Positions 37,350-45,973 of a DNA stretch of 64,000 nucleotides are shown here, piece after piece. Position 1 is the first letter of the stretch; each line of letters starts with the position of its first letter. The DNA lies in NCBI GenBank assembly GCA_947364365.1, contig CANASP010000002.1:1-64000 (forward strand), given 5' to 3'. The notes below the pieces were generated by a model. The model made no database searches, had not been told where the DNA came from, and saw only the letters and a list, made by a program, of their open reading frames with translations. The translations under genes were made by a program, and so were the position numbers. The stretch is from an uncultured Alistipes sp. GTDB lineage: Bacteria > Bacteroidota > Bacteroidia > Bacteroidales > Rikenellaceae.

Positions 37350-37620
37350 GGACGAAAAACAAGACGGAGGCCCGACGAAAACAAGACGGAGGCCCGACGA
37401 AAACACGACGGAGGCCGCACGAAAAACGCGACGGAGGCCGCACGGAAACACGACGGAGGCCACACGAAAAACACGACGGAGGCCGCACGAAAAACGCGAC
37501 GGAGGCCGGACGAAAACACGACGGAGGCTCGACGAAAACACGATGGAGGCCCGACGAAAACACGACGGAGGCCCGGACAAAAAACACGACGGAGACCAGA
37601 CAAAAAACACGACGGAGGCC
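37350..37620. repeat. Minisatellite: 12 units of 22-24 bp
   Basis: The word gacgga (gatgga once) recurs at 37363, 37385, 37407, 37430, 37452, 37475, 37498, 37520, 37542, 37564, 37588 and 37611. The consensus unit is about gacggaggccgcacgaaaa followed by acac. Periods alternate between 22, 23 and 24, so no reading frame is preserved. The array abuts the tatC terminator, whose stem begins with the same ggaggcc word. Confidence 0.9.
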
Positions 37621-37638
37621 GGGATATTCCCGGCCTCC
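37614..37638 (-). terminator. Hairpin terminator of tatC operon, fused to the minisatellite
   Basis: Perfect stem ggaggccggga / tcccggcctcc with loop tat, 23 bp after the tatC stop codon. The left arm is also the last minisatellite unit. Confidence 0.7.
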
Positions 37639-37660
37639 GCACGAAACCTTGAAAACAGCC

Positions 37661-38464
37661 CTACTCCCGCGCGACGCGGATACCCAGCTCGTAGAGCATG
37701 TAGAGCGGCAGGAAGACGATCATCAGCGTGAACGGGTCGCCCGACGGGGTGATGAAGGCCGAGAGCACCATCAGCGCCACCACGGCGTGGCGGCGGTAGC
37801 GGCGGAAGAACGAGCGGTTGACCACACCCAGCCGCGAGAGGAGCCACGACAGCAACGGCAGCTCGAAGACGATGCCCATCAGGAAAATCAGCATCAGGAA
37901 ATTCCCCATGTAGGAGTTAAGCGAGATCTGGTTGGTGATCGACGCGCTGAGCTGGTACTCGGTCAGGAACCTGAAGGTGAAGGGGAAGACCAGCCAGTAG
38001 CCCACGGCGCACCCCAGAAAGAACATCACCGTGCCCAGCAGAAAGGCCGTCGAGACGCTCCGCACCTCGCGGGGATAGAGCGCCGGACGGATGAAGCACC
38101 AGATCTCGAAGACCAGGTAGGGAAACACCGCAACGAGCGCGAACCAGAACGACGTCGAGATATGGATCATGAACTGCGAGGCGACGTTGATGTTGATGAT
38201 CTCCACCCGGTAGTCGTCGTTGCCGAAATCGGGGAAGAACGACCCCAGCTCGCCCAGCCGCGCGAGCCAGCGGTAGAGCGGGAACGCCGAGGTGGTGGGG
38301 CCCAGCACGAAATCGTCGAAAACGTAGGGCATCGCGCAGAAGCAGGCGATCATCACCGCCAGCAGCACCGCAGCCACCCGAACCAGCGCCCAGCGCAGGT
38401 TTTCGAGGTGATCCCAGAAGGTCATCTGCGAATCGTCGTCCATCATCAGCGAATCGTTTTCCAT
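37661..38464 (-). CDS. tatC: Sec-independent protein translocase subunit TatC
   Basis: 267 residues with six membrane helices and the family start MTFWDHLENLRWALVRVA (the conserved HLxELRxR-type motif) plus FEIWCFIRPALYPREV and FITPSGDPF. TatC recognises twin-arginine signal peptides and exports folded proteins across the inner membrane. A periplasmic insertion of about 30 residues follows helix 1. The neighbouring operon contains tatA and a Gfo/Idh/MocA oxidoreductase with an SRRKFLK signal, its evident cargo. A terminator lies between it and the upstream isomerase gene. Confidence 0.95.
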   Translation of the reverse strand: MENDSLMMDDDSQMTFWDHLENLRWALVRVAAVLLAVMIACFCAMPYVFDDFVLGPTTSAFPLYRWLARLGELGSFFPDFGNDDYRVEIININVASQFMIHISTSFWFALVAVFPYLVFEIWCFIRPALYPREVRSVSTAFLLGTVMFFLGCAVGYWLVFPFTFRFLTEYQLSASITNQISLNSYMGNFLMLIFLMGIVFELPLLSWLLSRLGVVNRSFFRRYRRHAVVALMVLSAFITPSGDPFTLMIVFLPLYMLYELGIRVARE

Positions 38465-38486
38465 CGTAGGTTGAGTTGCTTGATGA

Positions 38487-38525
38487 AAACACCGGCTATC
38501 GCAGGCCGATAACCGGTGTTTTTCC
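38487..38525 (-). terminator. Terminator between isomerase-like gene and tatC
   Basis: Minus-strand stem aaaacaccggttatc / gatagccggtgtttt with a 7-nt loop, just after the stop codon of the upstream gene; TTTT is followed by C. Confidence 0.65.
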
Positions 38526-38538
38526 GTTTACGAAATCG

Positions 38539-39444
38539 TTATTTGCGGTACGAAGCCTCGACGAAGGGGGCCTCCAGCAGGTAGTCGACGCTCTCGCGCA
38601 CGCTGCGCAGGTCGTCGCCGTAGCTCGACTCCTCCATCTCCACGACGAGGTGCTCCACGCCCGACGCCGCCGCATTGCGGAAGATGGCGTCGAAGCCCAC
38701 CATACCGCTCTGGCCCACCTCGCGCAGGTCCTTGATATGGAGCAGGCGGAAGCGGCCGGGATAGCGGTTGAAGTAGTCCACCGGGCTGGCCTTGCCGATC
38801 ACCGTCCAATAGACGTCCATCTCGAAGAATACCAGCGCGGGATCGGTGTTCTCGATCAGGTAGTCGAGCATCACGCGGTCCTCGGTCTTGCGGAACTCGA
38901 AGTCGTGGTTGTGGTAGCCGAACGACATCCCCGCGGCCTTGCAGCGGGCACCCACCTCGTTGAAATAACGGCAGTAGGTCGCCAGGTCGGAGAGTTTCTC
39001 CAGATAGGGCATCGAGGGCATCACGATGTAGGACATCCCCGCGGCCTTGTGCGCCGCGATGCACTCGTCCCACCACGCGAGCGATTCGGCGAAGTCGCCG
39101 CTCGCGAGCTCCTCGGCGCTCAGGTAGCGGGCCGTGTGCGACGAAAGCACCTCCAGCCCGGCCTTCTCCACGTCGGCGCGGAACTGCTCGGGCGTGCGGC
39201 CGTAGAACTTGCCGTCGCCGTAGCTGGCCGCCTCGATCGAGGTGTAACCCATCTCGGCGAGCGCCTCCAGCACGGGCATGTAGTCGCCCTGCTCGTGGCC
39301 GAAAACGCCGATCTCGTTACGCAGCGAATAGAGCTGGATGCCGATCTCCTTGCGGGGACGCTCCGCTCCGGCGCCGCAGCCGTCGCAGGCGGTCATGCCA
39401 GCCACGGCGGCCACCATCGAAATTGCCATCAGAAAACGTTTCAT
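38539..39444 (-). CDS. Exported sugar isomerase/epimerase-like TIM-barrel lipoprotein
   Basis: 301 residues. The signal ends in AGMTAC (lipobox, Cys about 20) so it is probably a periplasm-facing lipoprotein. The body is an AP-endonuclease-2/xylose-isomerase-like TIM barrel (IGIQLYSLRNEIG, EMGYTSIEAASYGDG, SFGYHNHDFEF, LLHIKDLREVG, VEMEESSY) with Glu and His metal ligands visible. It lies 12 bp downstream of a DUF1080 gene and near a Tat-exported oxidoreductase. In the B. thetaiotaomicron 3-keto-glycoside pathway, as I recall it, a protein of this family acts on the keto or enediol intermediate; that role here is inference. Confidence 0.82.
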   Translation of the reverse strand: MKRFLMAISMVAAVAGMTACDGCGAGAERPRKEIGIQLYSLRNEIGVFGHEQGDYMPVLEALAEMGYTSIEAASYGDGKFYGRTPEQFRADVEKAGLEVLSSHTARYLSAEELASGDFAESLAWWDECIAAHKAAGMSYIVMPSMPYLEKLSDLATYCRYFNEVGARCKAAGMSFGYHNHDFEFRKTEDRVMLDYLIENTDPALVFFEMDVYWTVIGKASPVDYFNRYPGRFRLLHIKDLREVGQSGMVGFDAIFRNAAASGVEHLVVEMEESSYGDDLRSVRESVDYLLEAPFVEASYRK

Positions 39445-39456
39445 GTTTCCCGTCGA

Positions 39457-40311
39457 TTAGTCGAGTACCTTCACGCGGATGTTGCGGAACCAGACGTCGT
39501 CGCCGTGGTCCTGGAAGCCGATGTAACCCTCGTGGTTCTCGCCGCCGCAGTTATTGAGCAGCGCGAAGGCCAGGGGCCACTTCTCCTCGCTGAACTTGCT
39601 GGCCTGGAGCATGTCGGTCCACTGGGGCGTCCAGAGGTGGTACTCCACGACGTTCTTGTCGTTCTGGCCGTGTACGACGGTGCCTTTGTAGACCATGATC
39701 TTGGTCTTGTTCCACTCGCCGTAGGGGTTTTGGTTCTGCGGCACGGCGGGGATCATGTCGTAGAGCGACGCCGACTGGCGGTTGCCGTCGACACCCATCT
39801 GTGCGTCGGGGTGGTTGGCGTTGTCGAGCACCTGGTACTCGGGGCTCGAGATGTAGATCGGCTCGTAGCGGGTCTGGCCGTCCTTCTCGGTGGTCACCTC
39901 CTGCGCCAGGTAGAAGATACCCGAGTTACCACCCTTCGAAACCTTCCACTCGAGCTGCAGCTCGAAGTTCTTGAACTTCTTGGCGAAGATCAGGTCGCCG
40001 CCCTCGCCCGTCTGGGCCTCGCCGCCGCCCGAGCCGTTGAACTTGATGGCGCCGTTGTCGATCGTCCAGCGCGAGGGGACGTTCTGCTTGCCGTAGCCGC
40101 GCCAGCCGTCGAACGACTTGCCGTCGAAAATCACATAGTAGCCCTCCTTGTCCTGCGGGAACTGCGCCAGGTCGACCTGGGCGTTCTCCACGACGGTGTA
40201 TTCGGGCGTAGCCTTCGTCTCGGCTACCTCGGCCGTTGCGGCCTTCTTGGCGGTCTGACCGCCGCACGATGCCAGCGCTACGGCTGCGCACATCATAATC
40301 TCTTTTTTCAT
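39457..40311 (-). CDS. DUF1080 (3-keto-disaccharide hydrolase-like) lipoprotein
   Basis: 284 residues from the ATG at 40311; the lipobox is ALASC (Cys about 16). A DUF1080 concanavalin-like fold spans about 50-284: YYVIFDGKSFDGWRGYG, FELQLEWKVSKGGNSGIFY, EYQVLDNANHPD and the final DHGDDVWFRNIRVKVLD. Characterised members act on 3-keto-glucosides by hydrolysis or beta-elimination of the glycosidic bond. The gene follows the Tat-exported oxidoreductase by about 100 bp and precedes the isomerase-like gene by 12 bp, consistent with successive steps. A longer upstream frame overlaps the oxidoreductase in another frame and is a shadow. Confidence 0.9.
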   Translation of the reverse strand: MKKEIMMCAAVALASCGGQTAKKAATAEVAETKATPEYTVVENAQVDLAQFPQDKEGYYVIFDGKSFDGWRGYGKQNVPSRWTIDNGAIKFNGSGGGEAQTGEGGDLIFAKKFKNFELQLEWKVSKGGNSGIFYLAQEVTTEKDGQTRYEPIYISSPEYQVLDNANHPDAQMGVDGNRQSASLYDMIPAVPQNQNPYGEWNKTKIMVYKGTVVHGQNDKNVVEYHLWTPQWTDMLQASKFSEEKWPLAFALLNNCGGENHEGYIGFQDHGDDVWFRNIRVKVLD

Positions 40312-40412
40312 GTTGTCTATCGTCTTTTTATGTTTGTGTCTCTTATCCGCCGAATCCGGGTGCGACGGATGATCCGCCGCACCCGGACCGTCGGGTTCGG
40401 TTCGGTCGTTGC

Positions 40413-41885
40413 CTACCGCGGCATGTCGGGCAGCTTCCACCCGTCGCGATAGGTATGCTTGATGAGCTCCTGGGCGAACTGCTGGGCGTTGACAGGATCG
40501 GTCCAGGTCTTGTCGAAGGTCGGGTGACCGTCGGTGATCTGGAAGCCGTCCTTGATTACCGTGCGGATCGTCGCGTCGTCGGGGATGTTGGTGAAGCGCA
40601 TGTTCTCGCCGTCCCACTCCAGCTCGCGGTTGAGGCTCTGCAGACGCACGGCCAGCACGCCCATGACCACCATCTCGTTGAAGGGGCCCGACTCGCTGAA
40701 GTCCGAAGCGCTCGGCGTGCGGTACTCGGCGTCCTCCTTGCAGGCACGCACCCAGTCCATCTGATGGCCTTCGGTGATCTCGCGCATCACCTTGGGAGCC
40801 GACGGTTCGCGACCCGACACCAGGTAGGGACGCACGCCGTAGCAGCCGCAGATGAGCGTGTCCTTCGTACCGTAGAAGATCACGCCGCCGCCGTCCATGT
40901 TCAGGTCCTTGCCAGCGGGCAGACCGGCCGGACGCTCGGGCATCAGGCCGCCGTCGTACCAGTGCACCTCGACCTCGGGCATCGCCACCTTGGGCATGTT
41001 GTCGCGCGCCGGGAAGACGAACTTCACGCGCTGTGCGTTGGGAGCCGACTCGGTGAGCAGCAGCGTCGACGAGCCCTGCACCTTGGTCGGATAGCCCAGC
41101 TTGAGGGCCTTGAAGACGGGGTGGAGGATATGGCAGGCCATGTCGCCCAGGGCACCCGTACCGAAATCCCACCATCCGCGGAAGTTCCACGGCGTGTAGA
41201 TCGAGTTGTAGGGGCGGTAGGCGGCCGGGCCGATGAAGGCGTCCCAGTTCATCGTCTTGGGCACGCGCTCGTTGTTCTCGGGACGGGCCAGACCCTGGGG
41301 CCAGATCGGACGGTCGGTGAAGGCCTCGACCTTGCGGACCTCGCCGATCTCGCCGTTCCAGATCCACTCGCAGATCTTGCGCACGCCCTCGCCCGAAGCG
41401 CCCTGGTTACCCATCTGGGTGGCCACCTTGTGGTGGGCCGCCAGTTTGGTCAGGAGGCGCGACTCGTAGACGGTGTGGGTCAGCGGCTTCTCCACGTAGA
41501 CGTGCTTGCCCGCCGTGATGGCGTCGGCGGCGATGATCGCGTGGGTGTGGTCGGCCGTGGCCACCATCACCGCATCGGCCGACTTGAGCATCTCGTCGTA
41601 CATGCGACGGTAGTCGTTGTACTTCTTCGCTGCGGGATAACGCTTGAAAACGGGATCGGCATAACGCCAGTCCACGTCGCACAGACCGATGATGTTCTGG
41701 CTCTCGAGCCCGCGCAACACGCCCGAACCGCGGCCGCCGATACCGACACCGAGGATGTTGAGCTTGTCGCTGGGGGCCGTATGGCCGAATTTCTTACCGA
41801 GTACGGTGCTGGGCACCACTGCCAGCCCGAGTGCGGCGGTCGCTCCCGTCTTGAGGAACTTCCGTCTCGACATTTCGCTTGCCAT
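40413..41885 (-). CDS. Tat-exported Gfo/Idh/MocA-family oxidoreductase
   Basis: 490 residues. The N-terminus is a twin-arginine signal (SRRKFLKTGATAALGLAVVP), so the enzyme is exported folded with its nucleotide cofactor. The Rossmann motif is NILGVGIGGRGSGVLRGL; the catalytic Lys lies in YVEKPLTHT; WWDFGTGALGDMACHILHP is typical of the sugar-dehydrogenase subgroup. Such enzymes oxidise sugar or glycoside hydroxyls (often C3) with tightly bound NAD(P). tatA is 37 bp upstream and tatC is in the same cluster. I infer oxidation of glycosides to 3-keto forms. Confidence 0.92.
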   Translation of the reverse strand: MASEMSRRKFLKTGATAALGLAVVPSTVLGKKFGHTAPSDKLNILGVGIGGRGSGVLRGLESQNIIGLCDVDWRYADPVFKRYPAAKKYNDYRRMYDEMLKSADAVMVATADHTHAIIAADAITAGKHVYVEKPLTHTVYESRLLTKLAAHHKVATQMGNQGASGEGVRKICEWIWNGEIGEVRKVEAFTDRPIWPQGLARPENNERVPKTMNWDAFIGPAAYRPYNSIYTPWNFRGWWDFGTGALGDMACHILHPVFKALKLGYPTKVQGSSTLLLTESAPNAQRVKFVFPARDNMPKVAMPEVEVHWYDGGLMPERPAGLPAGKDLNMDGGGVIFYGTKDTLICGCYGVRPYLVSGREPSAPKVMREITEGHQMDWVRACKEDAEYRTPSASDFSESGPFNEMVVMGVLAVRLQSLNRELEWDGENMRFTNIPDDATIRTVIKDGFQITDGHPTFDKTWTDPVNAQQFAQELIKHTYRDGWKLPDMPR

Positions 41886-41922
41886 TGCTTTCGAAGTTTT
41901 TTAAGGGTTCTTGTTCGTTGGG

Positions 41923-42120
41923 TTATTTTTTCTCGGCGTCGCCGCCGTTTTCGATCTCCTTCTCGATGTTGTTCATCCCCTCCTTGAAGCTGCGGACGCC
42001 CTTGCCGAGCCCCTTCATCAGTTCGGGAATCTTCTTGCCGCCGAAGAGCAGCAGTACGATGAAGGCGATGACGATGATCTCGCCTGCCCCCAGGTTGCCG
42101 ATAAATAACAGATGGTTCAT
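41923..42120 (-). CDS. tatA: Twin-arginine translocase subunit TatA/TatE
   Basis: 65 residues: short periplasmic start, membrane helix ([17 protein letters not shown]), hinge ([20 protein letters not shown]) and an acidic/basic amphipathic tail, the standard TatA architecture. TatA polymerises to form the export path. It sits 37 bp upstream of the Tat-exported oxidoreductase, forming a cargo-plus-translocase operon with tatC further downstream. Confidence 0.95.
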   Translation of the reverse strand: MNHLLFIGNLGAGEIIVIAFIVLLLFGGKKIPELMKGLGKGVRSFKEGMNNIEKEIENGGDAEKK

Positions 42121-42225
42121 GGTCTATTCGTTTTTAAGGTTCGTATTCATGGGTCGGACCGCCGCTGCGGAAACCGTTCGTCGCGCGCGCAGTCACAGGC
42201 CGCCGCCGCGGGCCGGCCGCGGGCA

Positions 42226-43302
42226 TCAGCCCCGGCGCTTGTTCAGCAGGCCGTAGCCCTCGGTCATGGTGCGGCGCCGCTCGCGGATCGCCTCCAGCTC
42301 GTCGAGCGTCCCGATGGCCGGCAGGTCGTTGTGCCGCGCATCCTCCAGGAAACGCCACGCATACTCCGAGGCGATCGCCGCATCGCGGAACGAAGGCAGC
42401 CCCTCGTCGCGCACGCCCGTGCGGAGCGACTCCTCGAAGCGCCGGCACAGCTCGTCGATGTTCTTGCCGCCGTAGGGGCGCTCGATGCGGTGCGTTTCGT
42501 TCACGCCGCGCAGCTCCACCACCGCCGTCTTGAAGTCGTGCGTCATGCGCGCGATGCCCTTCGTACCGATGATATCGATATACGAGTTGTGGGTCTGGTC
42601 CTTCGACAGCTGGCCGTAGACGTGTCCCTGGGTGATGTCGAACACCACGCCGTTGTCGAACGTGCCGTGGCACTGCAACCACCAGGGCTCCTCGTAGCTC
42701 CACATCCGCACCGCCTGGGCGTGCCACGTGCGGAACTCGGCCCCGGCATACCAGCGGGCGATGTCGACGTAGTGCATGCCGCAGTCGTGGAACGCCGGGC
42801 CCTCGTATTCGTGCCCCTCGCCGGGTGCCAGGCCGGGGGTCATGTGGCACACGCGCACGATCGCCAGCTCGCCGATCTCGCCCCGGGCGATGAAGTCGCG
42901 GATGGTGCGGTGGTACCACGAATTGCGCAGATAGAGGTTCACCGTCGAGAAGAGCGGCACGCGCTCGGCGGCCTCCACGGCGCGCCACTCGTTTTCGGGC
43001 GTGTCGGCGATCGGCTTCTCGGCGATCACGTGCTTGCCGGCGGCGAACGCCCGTTCGATCTGCCGCAGCCGCGAGTCGGCCAGCGCGAACAAACCCACGA
43101 CCCCGACCTCGGGATCGTCGAAAATCTCCTGCTCGTCGGCGATCACCTTCGCCTCAGGCGCCAGCCGACGGGCCAGCGCCCGCGACTCCTCCGCCGTATC
43201 GCAGATATAGGCGATCTCCCACGCCCCGCTTCTGCGCATCTGTTCGAGGTAGAAACCTCCCATCCGGCCGAAGCCGATCAACCCTACCTTTATAGGATAC
43301 AT
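42226..43302 (-). CDS. Cytosolic Gfo/Idh/MocA-family oxidoreductase
   Basis: 358 residues without signal peptide. Rossmann motif KVGLIGFGRMGGFYLEQM, VIAEKPIADTPEN with the catalytic Lys, and AFHDCGMHYVDIARWYAG in the substrate domain. It resembles inositol or sugar dehydrogenases. Located first in the tat/keto-sugar gene cluster, it might reduce the imported 3-keto-sugar back to a normal sugar; this is inference. The -7 box TATCTTTG at 43405-43398 precedes it by about 95 bp. Confidence 0.88.
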   Translation of the reverse strand: MYPIKVGLIGFGRMGGFYLEQMRRSGAWEIAYICDTAEESRALARRLAPEAKVIADEQEIFDDPEVGVVGLFALADSRLRQIERAFAAGKHVIAEKPIADTPENEWRAVEAAERVPLFSTVNLYLRNSWYHRTIRDFIARGEIGELAIVRVCHMTPGLAPGEGHEYEGPAFHDCGMHYVDIARWYAGAEFRTWHAQAVRMWSYEEPWWLQCHGTFDNGVVFDITQGHVYGQLSKDQTHNSYIDIIGTKGIARMTHDFKTAVVELRGVNETHRIERPYGGKNIDELCRRFEESLRTGVRDEGLPSFRDAAIASEYAWRFLEDARHNDLPAIGTLDELEAIRERRRTMTEGYGLLNKRRG

Positions 43303-43397
43303 CGTAAGCTGAAAAAAACGTTGTTATCGGTTAATAATCGTCGCTCGCCCACCGGTGCGTCACGGCCGGAAATCCGGCCTCGCGGGAGCTTGCTCTA

Positions 43398-43405
43398 CAA
43401 AGATA
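43398..43405 (-). promoter_or_regulatory. -7 box of the keto-sugar/Tat cluster
   Basis: TATCTTTG on the minus strand, 96 bp before the first start codon; no clear TTG at -33, which may point to activator dependence. Confidence 0.5.
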
Positions 43406-43531
43406 GCCCGAAATAAACAGCGATCCGATAGTTGGAAGCCAAAATGTAGGGATACGCATTTGGTATTATACTGTAAAAGAACGATATGATGTTTTAAAAA
43501 GGAGTTAAAAATATAGTCGATTCCGTAGCTG

Positions 43532-45184
43532 TCAGTGCAGCTTCCGATTGATTTTTCCGATCTGCATCACCCGCTCCTCGAACGCGTCGCGCGGCACGGC
43601 GGCACGGTTGCGCATGCGCGTGCGGTAGTTGTAGACGGTTGACAGCGAGCAGCGCAGGAACGAGGCGATGCGCTGGCTGTCGGCGATCCCCAGCCGCAGC
43701 AGCGCATAGATGCGCAGCTCGCGGTTGAGCAGATCGCCCGGGCGCCGCTCGATGCGCTCCTCCTCCGCCAGCAGCGCATTGAACTCCTCGACGAAGGTGG
43801 GATAGAGATTCAGGAAGATCGAATCGAAGGTCTTGTAGAACTCCTTCTGCTCGTTTTCGAGCATCGACGTCGACTTGAGCTGCCGGGCGAGCTGGTCGAA
43901 TTTCTGGTCCTGCACCAGTTTCTTGAGCGACTTGCGGTAGGCGTCCATCTTGTCGATATACATCGAACAGAGGTCCGAGAAACGGGCGATGTACTGCACC
44001 TTGGCGCTGTTGGCCTCGGCCAGCAGTCCGTTCTTGTCGGCCAGCTCCTCGTTGAAGCGGCCCAGACGGGCGTTGGCCTCGGAAAGCTCGATCCGGATCC
44101 GACGCAGGCGATGGACCTGGACATAGGCATAGAAGATCAGCGCCGCCAGCCCGACCAGCAACAGACACACCAGCGAGAGATAACGCTGCAAACGCCGCTT
44201 GTGCTCCACCTCGCGGGCCTGGTGCGAATCGGCGATGATGGCATAGAGCTCCGACATCTGCACCGCCCGGAACTGCACCGAGCAGAACAGGGCGTCGCCG
44301 ATGGCCGCCTGCGCGTAACGGAACGCCTTCGAGTAGTCGCCGCTGTTGAAATACTCCGTGGCCAGCAGCTGGAACGAGGCGTTCTCCTTGATCGAATTGC
44401 GCACGTCGGTGATCGCCGAAAGCATGTAGTACTCGCGGCTTTGCTCCCGATCGCCCCGGTGCTGGTAGAAATAGCCGAGGTAGAAGGCTACCTCCGCGAG
44501 GCGCGAATCGCCCGTCGGCTCCACCTCGGCGTAGAGCCGCTTGAGGTATCCCGCCAGCGAATCGGGCAGCTCCTCGGCCTCGGCGCGGTAGAGCCGCGAG
44601 AGTTTGTAACGCAACGTCGACGAATCGCCCACCATGAGCATCGAATCGATGTAGGCATTCATCGGGACGCGGCACGAAGGCTGGCGGCTCAACACCGCAT
44701 AGTGTTGATAGAACTGGCTGTAGGCGCGGTAGTAGGCGAATTTCAGGTCGCGCGAAAGGCTGCGGCCGTCGATCGACCGCAGGATCGCCAGCGCCTCGAC
44801 GCTCCGCCCCGACGACGAGTAGAGACGGGCCAGCCGCAGACGCGACCCGACGATCCGCTCCCGGTCGCCCATCGCGCAGGCCAGCTCCACGTTGCGCTCG
44901 ACATAGCGGATCGCCGAGTCGATCCGGTACTTCTTGTATTCGGTATACAGCCGCTCGTTGATGCCGTACTCCTGCTCCTCGGTGAGGCCCGCGATCCCGA
45001 GCGGCAGGCGCAGCTCGTCGATCCGCCGCTCCTTCGCGGCATCGATACGCTCCTTGTCGGCCAGCGTGCGGTCGAGCAGTTCGGCATACCGCTCCGGAGG
45101 CTCCGGGCGGCATGCGGCGAGGCAGACGACGGCCGTGAGCAGCAGGGTCGTCGCCACGAGACGGGATGGTTTCGGTGCGGTCAT
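43532..45184 (-). CDS. DUF6377-type membrane regulator with TPR-like repeats and C-terminal helix-turn-helix
   Basis: 550 residues from the ATG at 45184. An N-terminal signal/lipobox (TAVVCLAAC) is followed by helical TPR-like repeats (about 40-320; LAEVAFYLGYFYQHRGDRE), one membrane helix (about 332-355, LSLVCLLLVGLAALIFYAYV), a coiled coil (IELSEANARLGRFNEELADK) and a LuxR-like helix-turn-helix (RLGIADSQRIASFLRCSLST, VYNYRTRMRNRA). It would sense outside the membrane and bind DNA inside. It lies directly upstream of the keto-sugar/Tat cluster in the same orientation and is divergent from tag. Regulation of that cluster is a reasonable guess. Confidence 0.85.
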   Translation of the reverse strand: MTAPKPSRLVATTLLLTAVVCLAACRPEPPERYAELLDRTLADKERIDAAKERRIDELRLPLGIAGLTEEQEYGINERLYTEYKKYRIDSAIRYVERNVELACAMGDRERIVGSRLRLARLYSSSGRSVEALAILRSIDGRSLSRDLKFAYYRAYSQFYQHYAVLSRQPSCRVPMNAYIDSMLMVGDSSTLRYKLSRLYRAEAEELPDSLAGYLKRLYAEVEPTGDSRLAEVAFYLGYFYQHRGDREQSREYYMLSAITDVRNSIKENASFQLLATEYFNSGDYSKAFRYAQAAIGDALFCSVQFRAVQMSELYAIIADSHQAREVEHKRRLQRYLSLVCLLLVGLAALIFYAYVQVHRLRRIRIELSEANARLGRFNEELADKNGLLAEANSAKVQYIARFSDLCSMYIDKMDAYRKSLKKLVQDQKFDQLARQLKSTSMLENEQKEFYKTFDSIFLNLYPTFVEEFNALLAEEERIERRPGDLLNRELRIYALLRLGIADSQRIASFLRCSLSTVYNYRTRMRNRAAVPRDAFEERVMQIGKINRKLH

Positions 45185-45222
45185 TCGGGTCGGGTCGGTG
45201 CCGGAATGGTCCGGCAAGCAGC

Positions 45223-45250
45223 CAAAGTTACGACTTTTTCCCTACTTTTG
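45223..45250. promoter_or_regulatory. Divergent, closely packed promoters (DUF6377 regulator / tag)
   Basis: Minus strand TAACTTTG (45230-45223) drives the regulator; plus strand TACTTTTG (45243-45250) drives tag. The boxes are 12 bp apart and probably compete for RNA polymerase. Confidence 0.55.
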
Positions 45251-45281
45251 CACCCGCTGCGAACCAAAACCTTTGTCTGCG

Positions 45282-45866
45282 ATGAACGATCTGGTCGACG
45301 GCCGCTGCGGATGGGCCGGAAACGATCCGCTTTACGTGCGCTACCACGATTGCGAATGGGGCCGTGCGGTCGACAACGACCGCACGCTGTTCGAGTTTCT
45401 GGTGCTGGAGAGCGCCCAGGCCGGATTGTCGTGGCTCACGATCCTGCGCAAGCGCGAGGGCTACCGCCGGGCGTTCCACGATTTCGACGCAGAGCGCGTC
45501 GCCGGCATGACCGATGCCGACGTCGAGCGGCTGATGCGCTGCGGCGAGATCGTGCGCAACCGGCTCAAGATCGGCGCGACGATCGCCAACGCGCGGCTGT
45601 TCATACGGATACGGCGCGAGTTCGGATCGTTCCGCAATTATGTGCTGTCGTTCTTCGCGGCGGGAGTTCCCGTGGTCAACCGACCGGAGAGGCTGACCGA
45701 CATTCCCGCGACGAGCCCCGAGGCCGAAGCGATGAGCCGCGACATGCGGCGGCGCGGCTTCCGGTTCTTCGGCCCCACGATCTGCTACGCCTTTCTTCAG
45801 GCCACGGGCTTCGTCGACGATCATCTGGCGGGGTGCAGGTGTTGCCGCCGGCAGGGAAACGAATAG
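45282..45866 (+). CDS. tag: DNA-3-methyladenine glycosylase I
   Basis: 194 residues matching Tag: RCGWAGNDPLYVRYHDCEWG at the start (Cys9, His22 zinc ligands), LESAQAGLSWLTILRKREGY, and the C-terminal zinc pair in DDHLAGCRCC. The HhH-like fold excises 3-methyladenine from alkylated DNA. It is alone on the plus strand with its own promoter and a terminator shared with the convergent antiporter gene. Confidence 0.95.
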   Translation: MNDLVDGRCGWAGNDPLYVRYHDCEWGRAVDNDRTLFEFLVLESAQAGLSWLTILRKREGYRRAFHDFDAERVAGMTDADVERLMRCGEIVRNRLKIGATIANARLFIRIRREFGSFRNYVLSFFAAGVPVVNRPERLTDIPATSPEAEAMSRDMRRRGFRFFGPTICYAFLQATGFVDDHLAGCRCCRRQGNE

Positions 45867-45898
45867 CCGAACGGCAGCCGTAAGAGGCTGCCGTTCGG
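45867..45898. terminator. Hairpin between tag and the convergent antiporter gene
   Basis: Perfect 13-bp stem ccgaacggcagcc / ggctgccgttcgg with a 6-nt loop right at the tag stop codon. No T-run on the plus strand. Confidence 0.6.
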
Positions 45899-45973
45899 GC
45901 ATATTGCGGATGTCGTGCGGGCGTTGAGCGAGCGTTGAGCGGGCGCGGTGCAGGCGCGATGCGGGCGTCGACG

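Noticed and set aside
37218-37652. Open frame with repeated TRRRPDEN/ARRKHDGG-like peptides
   Set aside because: Produced by the 22-24 bp minisatellite; the changing period breaks any constant frame and the gene would lie antisense to the tatC terminator.
39457-41367. A 636-codon reading of the DUF1080 gene
   Set aside because: The extra N-terminal part is a shadow of the Gfo/Idh/MocA gene in another frame; the lipoprotein signal begins at 40311.
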